Source: an uncultured Chitinophagaceae bacterium
GTDB taxonomy: Bacteria; Bacteroidota; Bacteroidia; Chitinophagales; Chitinophagaceae
Reading direction: 5' to 3'
Assembly: GCA_903832075.1 (NCBI GenBank)
Contig: CAILAF010000559.1
Coordinates: 1-6,793, forward strand
DNA length: 6,793 nt
Numbering within the stretch: position 1 is the first letter of the stretch; each line of letters starts with the position of its first letter. The notes beneath the pieces are model-generated. The model was not told the DNA's origin and did not search any database. It was given only the letters and a program-made list of their open reading frames with translations. Position numbers and translations under genes: made by a program. Of the stretch, positions 1-6,033 are shown one piece after another.

Positions 1-22
1 GGTAACTGGTAACTTGAAACTG
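1..22. repeat. Heptamer tandem repeat inside argC
   Basis: Three consecutive 7-base units, GGTAACT, GGTAACT and TGAAACT, lie at bases 1-21 (plus strand). The array is probably cut by the window edge. It sits in the argC frame immediately after the DLSQDFRL motif and encodes SSYQL-like residues. A 7-base period returns to frame after three units, so such an array can be tolerated inside a gene. From memory, similar heptamer arrays occur in Bacteroidota genomes; this was not checked. Confidence 0.55.
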
Positions 23-383
23 AATTTAATCTAAAATCTTGTGAAAGATCAATGATCTTTAATTTTTCATTGATGTTATTTGATTCTAAAAATTTCTTTG
101 CATCACCAAGTCCAACACATAAAAACAAAACATCAATATCATCGCTTATTTTATCTGTAAATATTAAATCAGTTTCTCCAAACAAATCTTTATGCACTTC
201 GTAAACAAATTTTTCTGCATTACTTGAACTATTGATAAAAATAATTTCTACCTGAGGATGGTTAATTAATAAACGAATTAATTCACCGCCCGTATAACCT
301 GCGCCACCAATGATTCCTGCTTTTATACCCCCATCCCCTGAAGGGGTGTTTTTATATTTGTTTATTTTTTCTGAATTACTCAT
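1..383 (-). CDS. argC: N-acetyl-gamma-glutamyl-phosphate reductase, N-terminal part (runs off the window)
   Basis: Only the first 127 codons are present; the gene continues past base 1. ArgC reduces N-acyl-glutamyl phosphate to the semialdehyde with NADPH, the third step of arginine biosynthesis, in the cytoplasm. The NAD(P)-binding Rossmann start is clear: GIIGGAGYTGGELIRLL at residues 23-39, followed by the family motif IDLSQDFRL at 111-119. The catalytic Cys would lie beyond the window. Homologues usually start almost directly at the Rossmann strand, but here about 20 extra residues precede it, and residues 13-19 (TPSGDGG) are encoded by a GC-rich repeat. No in-frame ATG lies nearer the Rossmann motif, so the ATG at 381-383 is the only sensible start. 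It lies 10 bases after the cupin stop, as the fourth gene of the operon. Right at the window edge a 7-base tandem repeat encodes part of SVSSYQL, just after the conserved DFRL. Confidence 0.93.
   Translation of the reverse strand, partial: MSNSEKINKYKNTPSGDGGIKAGIIGGAGYTGGELIRLLINHPQVEIIFINSSSNAEKFVYEVHKDLFGETDLIFTDKISDDIDVLFLCVGLGDAKKFLESNNINEKLKIIDLSQDFRLNSVSSYQL
326..346 (+). repeat. GC-rich dispersed repeat, copy 1 (within argC codons 13-19)
   Basis: A TACCCC block is followed by the near-palindrome CCCCTGAAGGGG (335-346). This sharply GC-rich patch lies in AT-rich DNA. It matches copy 2 on the opposite strand at 18 of 21 positions. In the argC frame it encodes TPSGDGG, which falls in the N-terminal extension that normal ArgC lacks. 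Confidence 0.7.
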
Positions 384-393
384 AATTATTTTT

Positions 394-762
394 TTAATCC
401 CCTTTAGGGGTTAGGGGTACAATAATTCTGTCGTTAACTGTTGAAGGTTGTGAACTTAAAATAAATTCCAAATCTTCTTTTGCATTATTGATAATGCGAT
501 GTTTCAATCCTGCTTTGATATGCAATCCTTCCTGCTCTTTTACTTCAACTAACTTATTTTCTATTTCAAATGTTGCAATTCCTTTTAAAATAAAAAAGAA
601 TTGTTGTGAAAATTGATGATAATGTAATTCTTCTGAACAGCCCGCCGGCATTCGTTCTTGCTTAACTGATAAATTTTCTTCTTCCACCAAATTCCATCCA
701 TCACATGCATTGCCCCATTGATAATGTTTTAATGATTGATATTTCGAAACAACACTATTCAC
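394..762 (-). CDS. Small single-domain cupin protein
   Basis: The product is 122 residues and forms one cupin beta-barrel, presumably cytoplasmic since no signal peptide is seen. Cupin motif 1 is at 41-61: a Gly, then H47-Y-H49, then QQFFFILKG. The Glu usually found as a metal ligand is replaced by Gln (Q53 or Q54). Motif 2 is at about 79-93, with H88 as the conserved His. H47, H49 and H88 could therefore hold a metal, but the substrate cannot be told. The start is GTG at 760-762, which overlaps the end of argG by 8 bases and suggests translational coupling. The last residues (VPLTPKGD) come from a dispersed GC-rich repeat, so the native C-terminus was probably different. Its place between argG and argC suggests co-expression with arginine synthesis, but no pathway step is known to need it. 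The fold is confident; the function is unknown. Confidence 0.85.
   Translation of the reverse strand: MNSVVSKYQSLKHYQWGNACDGWNLVEEENLSVKQERMPAGCSEELHYHQFSQQFFFILKGIATFEIENKLVEVKEQEGLHIKAGLKHRIINNAKEDLEFILSSQPSTVNDRIIVPLTPKGD
399..419 (-). repeat. GC-rich dispersed repeat, copy 2 (3' end of the cupin gene)
   Basis: Read on the minus strand it begins TACCCC and contains the near-palindrome CCCCTAAAGGGG (399-410). It aligns with copy 1 in inverted orientation, 18 of 21 bases. It supplies the last residues of the cupin (VPLTPKGD), and the stop codon comes just after it. Copies 1 and 2 could pair in the mRNA as a long hairpin that encloses the argC start codon. Confidence 0.7.
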
Positions 763-1945
763 TGTTTTTTACTTTATGGAATATTGAAACTTGATTACCA
801 AATATTTTGCTGAACCCTCTTACATCTTCTCCTGTAAATCCAGTATTCATTTCGCCATATTTCCCAAATTTACTATTCATTAAATCATACTTACTTTCTA
901 TTCCGATTATTTGAAAACGATAAGGCTGTAACAATACAAACGCATCACCTGTTACTTGTTGTTGCGAATTAATTAAATATGCTTCAATATCTCTCATCAC
1001 AGGATCTAATATTTGTCCTTCATGCAACCAATTACCATAAAATAATGCTAACTGATCTTTCCAATTCAATTGCCATTTGGTAAGAACATGTTTTTCTAAA
1101 GCATGATGCGCTTTTAAAATAACCATTGGTGCAGCTGCTTCAAAACCAACACGACCTTTAATGCCTATGATGGTATCACCAACATGAATATCTCTTCCAA
1201 TTCCAAACGGACCTGCAATGGTTTGTAAATATTGAATAGCTTCTGTTGGATGTGAAAATTGTTTATCGTTAATTGCCGTTAATTCACCTTTTACAAAACT
1301 CAATTTTACTTCTTCACTATCAGTTTTGGTTACTTGAGTTGGCCAAGCTTCTTCCGGTAAAATACCTTTACTGCTTAATGTTTCTTTACCGCCTACGCTG
1401 GTGCCCCATAATCCTTTGTTGATTGAATAAACTGCTTTTGCGAAATTCATATCAACGCCTTTACTTTTTAAATAAGAGATTTCTTCTTCGCGACTTAATT
1501 TTAAATCTCGTATCGGTGTGATAATTTCAACACCAGGAATCATGATATGAAAGATCATATCGAATCGAACCTGATCATTTCCTGCGCCTGTACTTCCATG
1601 TGCTACTGCATCGGCATTTAATTTTTTTGCATGTTCGGCAATATGCAATGCCTGACTTAATCTTTCGGCACTAACACTTAGCGGATAAGTATTATTCTTC
1701 AACACGTTTCCGAATATTAAATATTTTATAATGCTGTCGTAATAACCTTTTACAGCATTAACAGTAGTATGCGTTTTTACTCCCAGTTTGTAAGCGTGTT
1801 CTTCAATATTTTTTAATTCCGCTTCACTGAATCCGCCCGTGTTTACAATAATGCTATGCACTTCATAACCTTTTTCTTCAAAATGTTTTACGCAGAAAGT
1901 GGTATCTAATCCACCACTAAATCCAAGAACTACTTTTTTTGCCAT
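755..1945 (-). CDS. argG: Argininosuccinate synthase
   Basis: The product joins citrulline and aspartate, using ATP (to AMP and pyrophosphate), to make argininosuccinate in the cytoplasm. At 396 residues it has the normal family length and appears intact. The PP-loop ATP-binding motif FSGGLDTT is at residues 9-16. The aspartate/citrulline-binding region AHGSTGAGNDQVRFD is at 115-129, and YSINKGLWG at 173-181. The C-terminal synthetase domain ends with FTGEDVRGFSKIFG at 370-383. The start is ATG at 1943-1945, 9 bases after the GNAT stop. The 3' end overlaps the cupin start by 8 bases. It is the second gene of the operon GNAT-argG-cupin-argC. No Shine-Dalgarno sequence is visible, as is usual in Bacteroidota. 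Function is confident. Confidence 0.97.
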   Translation of the reverse strand: MAKKVVLGFSGGLDTTFCVKHFEEKGYEVHSIIVNTGGFSEAELKNIEEHAYKLGVKTHTTVNAVKGYYDSIIKYLIFGNVLKNNTYPLSVSAERLSQALHIAEHAKKLNADAVAHGSTGAGNDQVRFDMIFHIMIPGVEIITPIRDLKLSREEEISYLKSKGVDMNFAKAVYSINKGLWGTSVGGKETLSSKGILPEEAWPTQVTKTDSEEVKLSFVKGELTAINDKQFSHPTEAIQYLQTIAGPFGIGRDIHVGDTIIGIKGRVGFEAAAPMVILKAHHALEKHVLTKWQLNWKDQLALFYGNWLHEGQILDPVMRDIEAYLINSQQQVTGDAFVLLQPYRFQIIGIESKYDLMNSKFGKYGEMNTGFTGEDVRGFSKIFGNQVSIFHKVKNSE

Positions 1946-1954
1946 GACTGAAAA

Positions 1955-2632
1955 TTATTTTGTTGTTGTTGAATTGCCATTATCTTTTTTTAAAAACGGT
2001 TTTAATAATTTCCATTGCTTAAATCGCAATAATCTTTCTAATCCACTTTTATTTTCTTCAAAATATTCTTTTGTTTCTTTTGGTTCGTAATGATCCTTTG
2101 GATCAAACAACATTGCGGTGCACATACAATTTTTTCTGTCTTTGCCCATCAATATATCATAATTCACGCAGCTCTTACAACCGGCCCAAAATTCTTCATC
2201 ATCTGTTAATTCAGAATAAGTAACAGGTTCGTAACCTAATTCACTGTTTATTTTCATCACAGCTAATCCTGTCGTTAATCCAAATATTTTTGAATCGGGA
2301 TATCTTTCTCTTGATAAATTAAATATTTTTTGTTTGATCTGTTTCGCAACACCGCTCTTTCTAAATTCCGGTGCAACAATTAATCCGCTGTTGGCAACGA
2401 ATTTTCCGTGACTCCATTCTTCTATATAACAAAAGCCAACCCATTGACCTGTTGGAGTAACAGCAATAACTGCTTTACCTTCCAAAATTTTTGCCGCCAC
2501 ATATTCAGGCGAACGTTTTGCAATACCTGTTCCGCGTGCTTTGGCAGATGATTCCATTTCATCGGTAATGCGTTTTGCATAATGCGTATCTAAATGATCT
2601 GCTATACGAATGATGATTTGTTGATTATCCAC
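1955..2632 (-). CDS. GNAT-family acyltransferase, probable N-acylglutamate synthase of the arginine pathway
   Basis: The product is 225 residues with a GNAT fold. The acyl-CoA-binding motif A is at about 82-104 (SGLIVAPEFRKSGVAKQIKQ), with the R/Q-x-x-G-x-A pattern as R91-K-S-G94-V-A96. A beta-alpha segment follows at 116-134. After the core comes an unusual cysteine pair of pairs, CKSC at 152-155 and CMC at 169-171, which may bind a metal. The GTG start at 2630-2632 is forced, because an in-frame stop lies 6 bases upstream (2639-2641). It is the first gene of the arginine operon, 9 bases before argG. From memory, a GNAT in this position in Bacteroides was assigned by mutant fitness as the missing glutamate N-acylation enzyme (N-succinylglutamate synthase). 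Whether acetyl- or succinyl-CoA is used here cannot be read from the sequence. The GNAT fold is secure; the specific role rests on context. Confidence 0.82.
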   Translation of the reverse strand: MDNQQIIIRIADHLDTHYAKRITDEMESSAKARGTGIAKRSPEYVAAKILEGKAVIAVTPTGQWVGFCYIEEWSHGKFVANSGLIVAPEFRKSGVAKQIKQKIFNLSRERYPDSKIFGLTTGLAVMKINSELGYEPVTYSELTDDEEFWAGCKSCVNYDILMGKDRKNCMCTAMLFDPKDHYEPKETKEYFEENKSGLERLLRFKQWKLLKPFLKKDNGNSTTTK

Positions 2633-2706
2633 TTTTGTTTACAATATTGAAAATGAGAAATTTTAAAACAATGTAGGACTGTGATGATACACTTTGCCCA
2701 TGATAG

Positions 2707-2848
2707 TTACAATTGAAATGTAACAGCAATATTAAATACGTGGTCGTCGTAATAGAAAAAGAAAATTACAAGTACCCCAAAAGGTAGCATCACCCGTTAA
2801 TGTAGGATGATTTGCAGAATAATATGTATTTGTTTTGTTCTGTTTCAA
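2707..2848 (-). other. Overlapping short frames upstream of the arginine operon: leader peptide or decayed gene end
   Basis: Frame A is open from 2932 to its TAA stop at 2732-2734, 66 sense codons in AT-rich DNA, but has no ATG. A TTG at 2846-2848 followed by AAA CAG AAC AAA would give 38 residues, containing YYSANHPTLTGDATFWGTC and ending LLRRPRI. The R-R-P-R codons (CGA CGA CCA CGT, 2738-2749) lie in front of arginine-synthesis genes, as a leader peptide would have them. Frame B (+1 relative to A) starts with ATG at 2788-2790 and ends at 2707 as FFFYYDDHVFNIAVTFQL, which resembles the last strand of an outer-membrane barrel. The two frames could be one gene split by a single-base indel near the T-rich run at 2756-2765. 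No clear terminator follows, so an attenuator is not proven. This is low-confidence, but the reading frames are directly visible. Confidence 0.3.
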
Positions 2849-2878
2849 TTTCTGTTCAGAATAATTAGGTGAACAAAA
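2833..2878. repeat. Inverted repeat in the arginine operon leader
   Basis: TTTTGTTC at 2833-2840 and GAACAAAA at 2871-2878 are perfect 8-base inverted arms. Between them lies a second near-palindrome, TTCTGTTCAGAA (2850-2861). The TTG start candidate of the leader frame (2846-2848) sits inside the loop. It could be an operator or a leader RNA fold; the sequence does not decide. Confidence 0.4.
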
Positions 2879-2964
2879 TTTTTTGTGACTGTAAAAGTAT
2901 AACAGTTTGTAATAAAAGCGCTGATTTTTTTCTTAAAATTCAATACAGCAATTATTATAGAAAT

Positions 2965-2999
2965 AAAAAAGCTGTTTCAGATAATGAAACAGCTTTTTT
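2965..2999 (-). terminator. Hairpin terminator after the outer-membrane receptor gene
   Basis: The arms are 15 bases and perfect: AAAAAAGCTGTTTCA (2965-2979) and TGAAACAGCTTTTTT (2985-2999), with a 5-base loop. The T-run is present on both strands, so it could stop transcription either way. It starts 17 bases past the receptor stop at 3017, so it mainly ends that minus-strand gene and isolates it from the arginine operon. Confidence 0.9.
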
Positions 3000-3016
3000 A
3001 TAAATCAATATATAAA

Positions 3017-5878
3017 TTATTCGCCACCACCTCTGCGTCCACCACCACCACCAAATCCGCCGCCACCGCCCATTCCACCACCACCCATATCGCCGCCACC
3101 GCCCGGACCTCTCATGCCTTTAAACATACCCGGCATTCTTCCTTGCTGACCGTTTGAAAAATTACGCAAGTTATAAGTAAAAGTAAGCATGGCATATCTT
3201 GTTAATACATTTGTTTTAGTATTTGTAATAACATTGATTGAAGTTGAATTTGTTACTGATACATTTTGATTTAGTAAATCATAAACAGTTAAACGTAATT
3301 CGCCTGCTTTATTTTTAAATAATTGTTTAGCAATAGATGGATTGATTAATGGAACATTTGTACTATAACCTGTTGGTCGATTACCGAAATAAGATAAATA
3401 ACTAAACTCAGAAGCCAATATCCATCCGCTTTTTGAATACAAAGTAAATTCTGCATCAATTTGATTGGTATAATAATTTGTGTTTTGTGTTTTATTGATA
3501 GTGTTTGAACTGGTTGAATAACCAAAAGTGTTAAACAAATTCATATCGAAATTGTCTTTCAAGTTAGTAGTCCACTTAATCGTTTCTGAAACACTTGCAG
3601 TCCTTGTGTAGTTGTGAATGTAGTCGGCTGTTGAAGTATCGGTTGATACTAAATTTTGATTTTGTCCGAATCCTAAATTGGTAGTGAAATTTAAATTTGA
3701 TTTAGGTTTCTTTAATGGAAATCCATAATTAAAATAACCCGAAAGATTATATGTTCCGTCTAAATTTACATAACGTGTAGTAGTACCGCCTTTTGTATTT
3801 ACAACAGTAGCAGATTGAATATCGTTTACAGTTGTACTTGCATTGATTGTTACAAAGAAAACATGCTGTGTTAATGGATCAAATGAAGTGTATAATGCTC
3901 TCAAACTGTGTGTGAACTGTTGTTTTAAATCAGAATTACCAATGCTGAAATTTATATTATCAGAAGTAGTAGTAATGGGTTGCAGTTGTGAAACACTTGG
4001 CTGGCCTGTTCTTCCCGTATAATATAATCTTAAATTTTTTGTTCTTGTATAATTATAAGTGAAGTTAGCAGTAGGTGTAAAGTTTATATAATTTCTTGAA
4101 ACAGTTACATCTTTTGTAGTATTGAGGCTGGTGTAATCCGTAAATTGAACACCTGCACCTACATTGAAATTATATTTAGCTTTTTGAATTCTATAACTTA
4201 ATGTGGTGGTGTTTGATTTTGCAGTGTATTTATATGAATTACTAAATAGACTGTCTAATTGATTGAATGCATGAGAGATTTTATTAAAATCATAAGTATT
4301 GTTAACCGTATTACTATTGTTATAAGAAAAATTATAACGCAATTCGATGATTTGATTTTTACCAATCGGTTCTGTATATGATAATGTTGGACTGAATGAG
4401 AACGAATGTGATGAATCAATATAATATTGATTCAACGTATCTATTGTTGTAAGCGGATTGTATACCGAAGGATAGATAGTATTAAGAGAATAATTACTAC
4501 CATTACCATTATTTGCTGCTGCGGAGAAATTCATATCAAGAGACAATGTTCTAAACCTTTTTGCGAACTTATGTCTGAATTGAAAATTAGCCCCACTCAT
4601 ATTGAAACCCGAATTAATGCTGGAACTATTCGACACAGAACTATTGATCAATCCACCTTTTGTTCCGGTTGTTATAGTAGATGAATTTGAATTTGGTTCA
4701 CTTGTTTGAAAAACAATATTAGGACGAGCCACTATAGAATTATTACTGTCTATTCTATCTTCAAAATTAAAAGTGATTCTATGGTTTGGCGTTCTTGAAA
4801 TTGAGTTAGATGTTCTATTTGAAAATTGAGAAGAGTCCGTTAATATTTTTTGACTATTACTTTGAGTTGATACTGCAGTATGTAAATTATTATAAAAATA
4901 ACTTCCAGATACATCAATGTCCTTGCTCCAAGCATCGCGATAATTCATGCCGCCAGCCAATGTTGTTGTGATACCACTACCGGTTCCGCCACCGCCACCG
5001 CCACCGCCTCTTCCGCCGCCGCCTAAAATATCTTGAGGCGAAAAGTTTTGTTTATTAATATCATTGGCTTGTCCTAAAACTGATATTTGTTGATTACCAT
5101 TAAAACGATGAATATTAAAACTTTCATCATAATCTCCATCAGTTCCATCTGCAACAACACCTTTTCCAAAATATCCTTTACGTTTATCTTTTTTTGTTGT
5201 GATGTTAATTGTTTTTACACGATTGCCATCATCAAAGCCCGTAAATTTTGATTGATCACTTAAGTCATCAAACACTTGAATCTTATCAATGATATCCGGA
5301 GGTAAATTTTTTGTTGCCATTTTAGGATCATCACCAAAGAATCTTTTTCCATCAACCAAAACTCTTTGTACCGTTTCGCCTTGTGCTTTAATGCCACCAT
5401 TTTTATCTACATCAACACCGGGTAATTTTTTTAATAAGTCTTCTGCAACTGCATTTGGTTTTGTTTTAAAACTGCTTGCATTAAATTCAACCGTATCTTT
5501 TCTTACAACAACCGCAGCCTGTGTAACAGTAACCATACCTAAATCTGCTTCCGTTGCTTTTAAGTAAATAGTACCAACATTTACAACTGCGTTATTTGCA
5601 GAAGGATTAATCTTTTTGAACTGTGGTTTAAAACCCTGAAAACTTATTTTTAATAAAAAACTACCGAATGCAACATTCTTAATTTCAAAACTGCCATCTT
5701 CTTTTGATAATACAAATGCTTCAACAGTAGAATCTTTCGGATCAAGAACAGAAACAGAAGCATCTTTTAATGATTGTTTGCCAATGCTATCAATTAATTT
5801 ACCTTTTACTGTACCGCTTTGCGAATACGCCAAAGAGGCCAAAAAAGTACAAACTAATAAAACAATAATCTTCTTCAT
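3017..5878 (-). CDS. TonB-dependent-receptor-like outer-membrane beta-barrel protein
   Basis: The product is 953 residues. A type I signal peptide is at 1-19 (Lys-Lys, hydrophobic stretch, then AYS before Gln20). A carboxypeptidase-regulatory-like Ig domain is at about 21-109, with DGSFEIKNVAFGSFLLKISF typical of it. A plug-like domain is at about 120-230, with LLKKLPGVDVD, RVLVDGKRFFGDDP and IIDKIQVFDD. The rest, to about 907, is a long barrel rich in alternating Ser/Thr/Asn/aromatic strands and ends in a classic last strand, MLTFTYNLRNF. This is the architecture of the Bacteroidota OMP_b-brl_3 type. A Gly run at 286-299 sits between plug and barrel, and a 46-residue Gly-rich tail (908-953) follows the last strand. 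No SusD-like lipoprotein partner is present in the window, so it is probably not a SusC/SusD glycan importer. The ligand is unknown. It has its own terminator. The XRE gene lies 155 bases upstream on the same strand. Confidence 0.88.
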   Translation of the reverse strand: MKKIIVLLVCTFLASLAYSQSGTVKGKLIDSIGKQSLKDASVSVLDPKDSTVEAFVLSKEDGSFEIKNVAFGSFLLKISFQGFKPQFKKINPSANNAVVNVGTIYLKATEADLGMVTVTQAAVVVRKDTVEFNASSFKTKPNAVAEDLLKKLPGVDVDKNGGIKAQGETVQRVLVDGKRFFGDDPKMATKNLPPDIIDKIQVFDDLSDQSKFTGFDDGNRVKTINITTKKDKRKGYFGKGVVADGTDGDYDESFNIHRFNGNQQISVLGQANDINKQNFSPQDILGGGGRGGGGGGGGTGSGITTTLAGGMNYRDAWSKDIDVSGSYFYNNLHTAVSTQSNSQKILTDSSQFSNRTSNSISRTPNHRITFNFEDRIDSNNSIVARPNIVFQTSEPNSNSSTITTGTKGGLINSSVSNSSSINSGFNMSGANFQFRHKFAKRFRTLSLDMNFSAAANNGNGSNYSLNTIYPSVYNPLTTIDTLNQYYIDSSHSFSFSPTLSYTEPIGKNQIIELRYNFSYNNSNTVNNTYDFNKISHAFNQLDSLFSNSYKYTAKSNTTTLSYRIQKAKYNFNVGAGVQFTDYTSLNTTKDVTVSRNYINFTPTANFTYNYTRTKNLRLYYTGRTGQPSVSQLQPITTTSDNINFSIGNSDLKQQFTHSLRALYTSFDPLTQHVFFVTINASTTVNDIQSATVVNTKGGTTTRYVNLDGTYNLSGYFNYGFPLKKPKSNLNFTTNLGFGQNQNLVSTDTSTADYIHNYTRTASVSETIKWTTNLKDNFDMNLFNTFGYSTSSNTINKTQNTNYYTNQIDAEFTLYSKSGWILASEFSYLSYFGNRPTGYSTNVPLINPSIAKQLFKNKAGELRLTVYDLLNQNVSVTNSTSINVITNTKTNVLTRYAMLTFTYNLRNFSNGQQGRMPGMFKGMRGPGGGGDMGGGGMGGGGGFGGGGGRRGGGE

Positions 5879-6033
5879 AATAGTTACTTAAGTTAAATCG
5901 GATGTAAAATTACCTTATTGCCTATGAAAGACTTATTAAGCTGATATAAACGGTAAGCTAAACTGATTGTTGGCTCAGCTATATAAAAAGTCGGTGAGAA
6001 ATGAAGCTTGGTAGGTGTTTCGGTGAATTACAC
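5879..6033. promoter_or_regulatory. Spacer upstream of the receptor gene, probable 5' leader and promoter region
   Basis: This 155-base spacer between the XRE stop and the receptor start probably holds the receptor promoter. Visible are the 8-base palindrome ACTTAAGT (5886-5893), just before the start codon, and a loose -7-like TAATTTTA (minus strand, about 5906-5913) without a correctly spaced -33 element. A weak 6-base inverted pair, AGCTGA (5939-5944) and TCAGCT (5975-5980), has no T-run. No confident promoter or terminator was found, so read-through from the XRE gene is possible. Confidence 0.3.

Larger units (their letters stand above)
2633..3016. other. Intergenic region: receptor terminator plus arginine operon leader
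   Basis: This 384-base gap separates the receptor stop from the GNAT start. It holds the hairpin terminator at 2965-2999, an inverted repeat at 2833-2878, and two overlapping short frames at 2707-2848. A small stem, GTTACA/TGTAAC at 2706-2724, falls at the end of the second frame. No full match to the Bacteroidota promoter (TTTG, about 20 bases, TAnnTTTG) was found on the minus strand. The nearest -7-like site is TACTTTTA at about 2892-2899, and it lacks a well-spaced -33 element. The arginine operon promoter must lie somewhere here, but it is not pinned down. Confidence 0.6.

Noticed and set aside
1899..2090. 63-residue plus-strand open frame
   Set aside because: It lies antisense across the argG start and GNAT end, both strongly supported; no family features.
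2892..2899. TACTTTTA as the -7 element of the arginine operon promoter
   Set aside because: One base off consensus and no TTTG at the right spacing upstream; such partial matches are common in AT-rich DNA.
3020..3110. Separate trinucleotide repeat element
   Set aside because: The pattern is explained by Gly codons of the receptor tail.
4427..4684. 85-residue plus-strand open frame
   Set aside because: Antisense to the barrel region of the receptor gene; Cys/Ile-rich sequence typical of a shadow frame.
5289..5567. 92-residue plus-strand open frame
   Set aside because: Antisense to the well-conserved plug domain of the receptor gene; no motif of its own.
5846..5878. Lipoprotein signal (LLVC at residues 7-10) in the receptor
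   Set aside because: Val just before Cys does not fit a lipobox, and a normal type I cleavage site follows at AYS/Q; outer-membrane barrels use the latter.
5939..5980. AGCTGA/TCAGCT hairpin as terminator of the XRE gene
   Set aside because: Only 6 bases of stem, a 30-base loop and no T-run.
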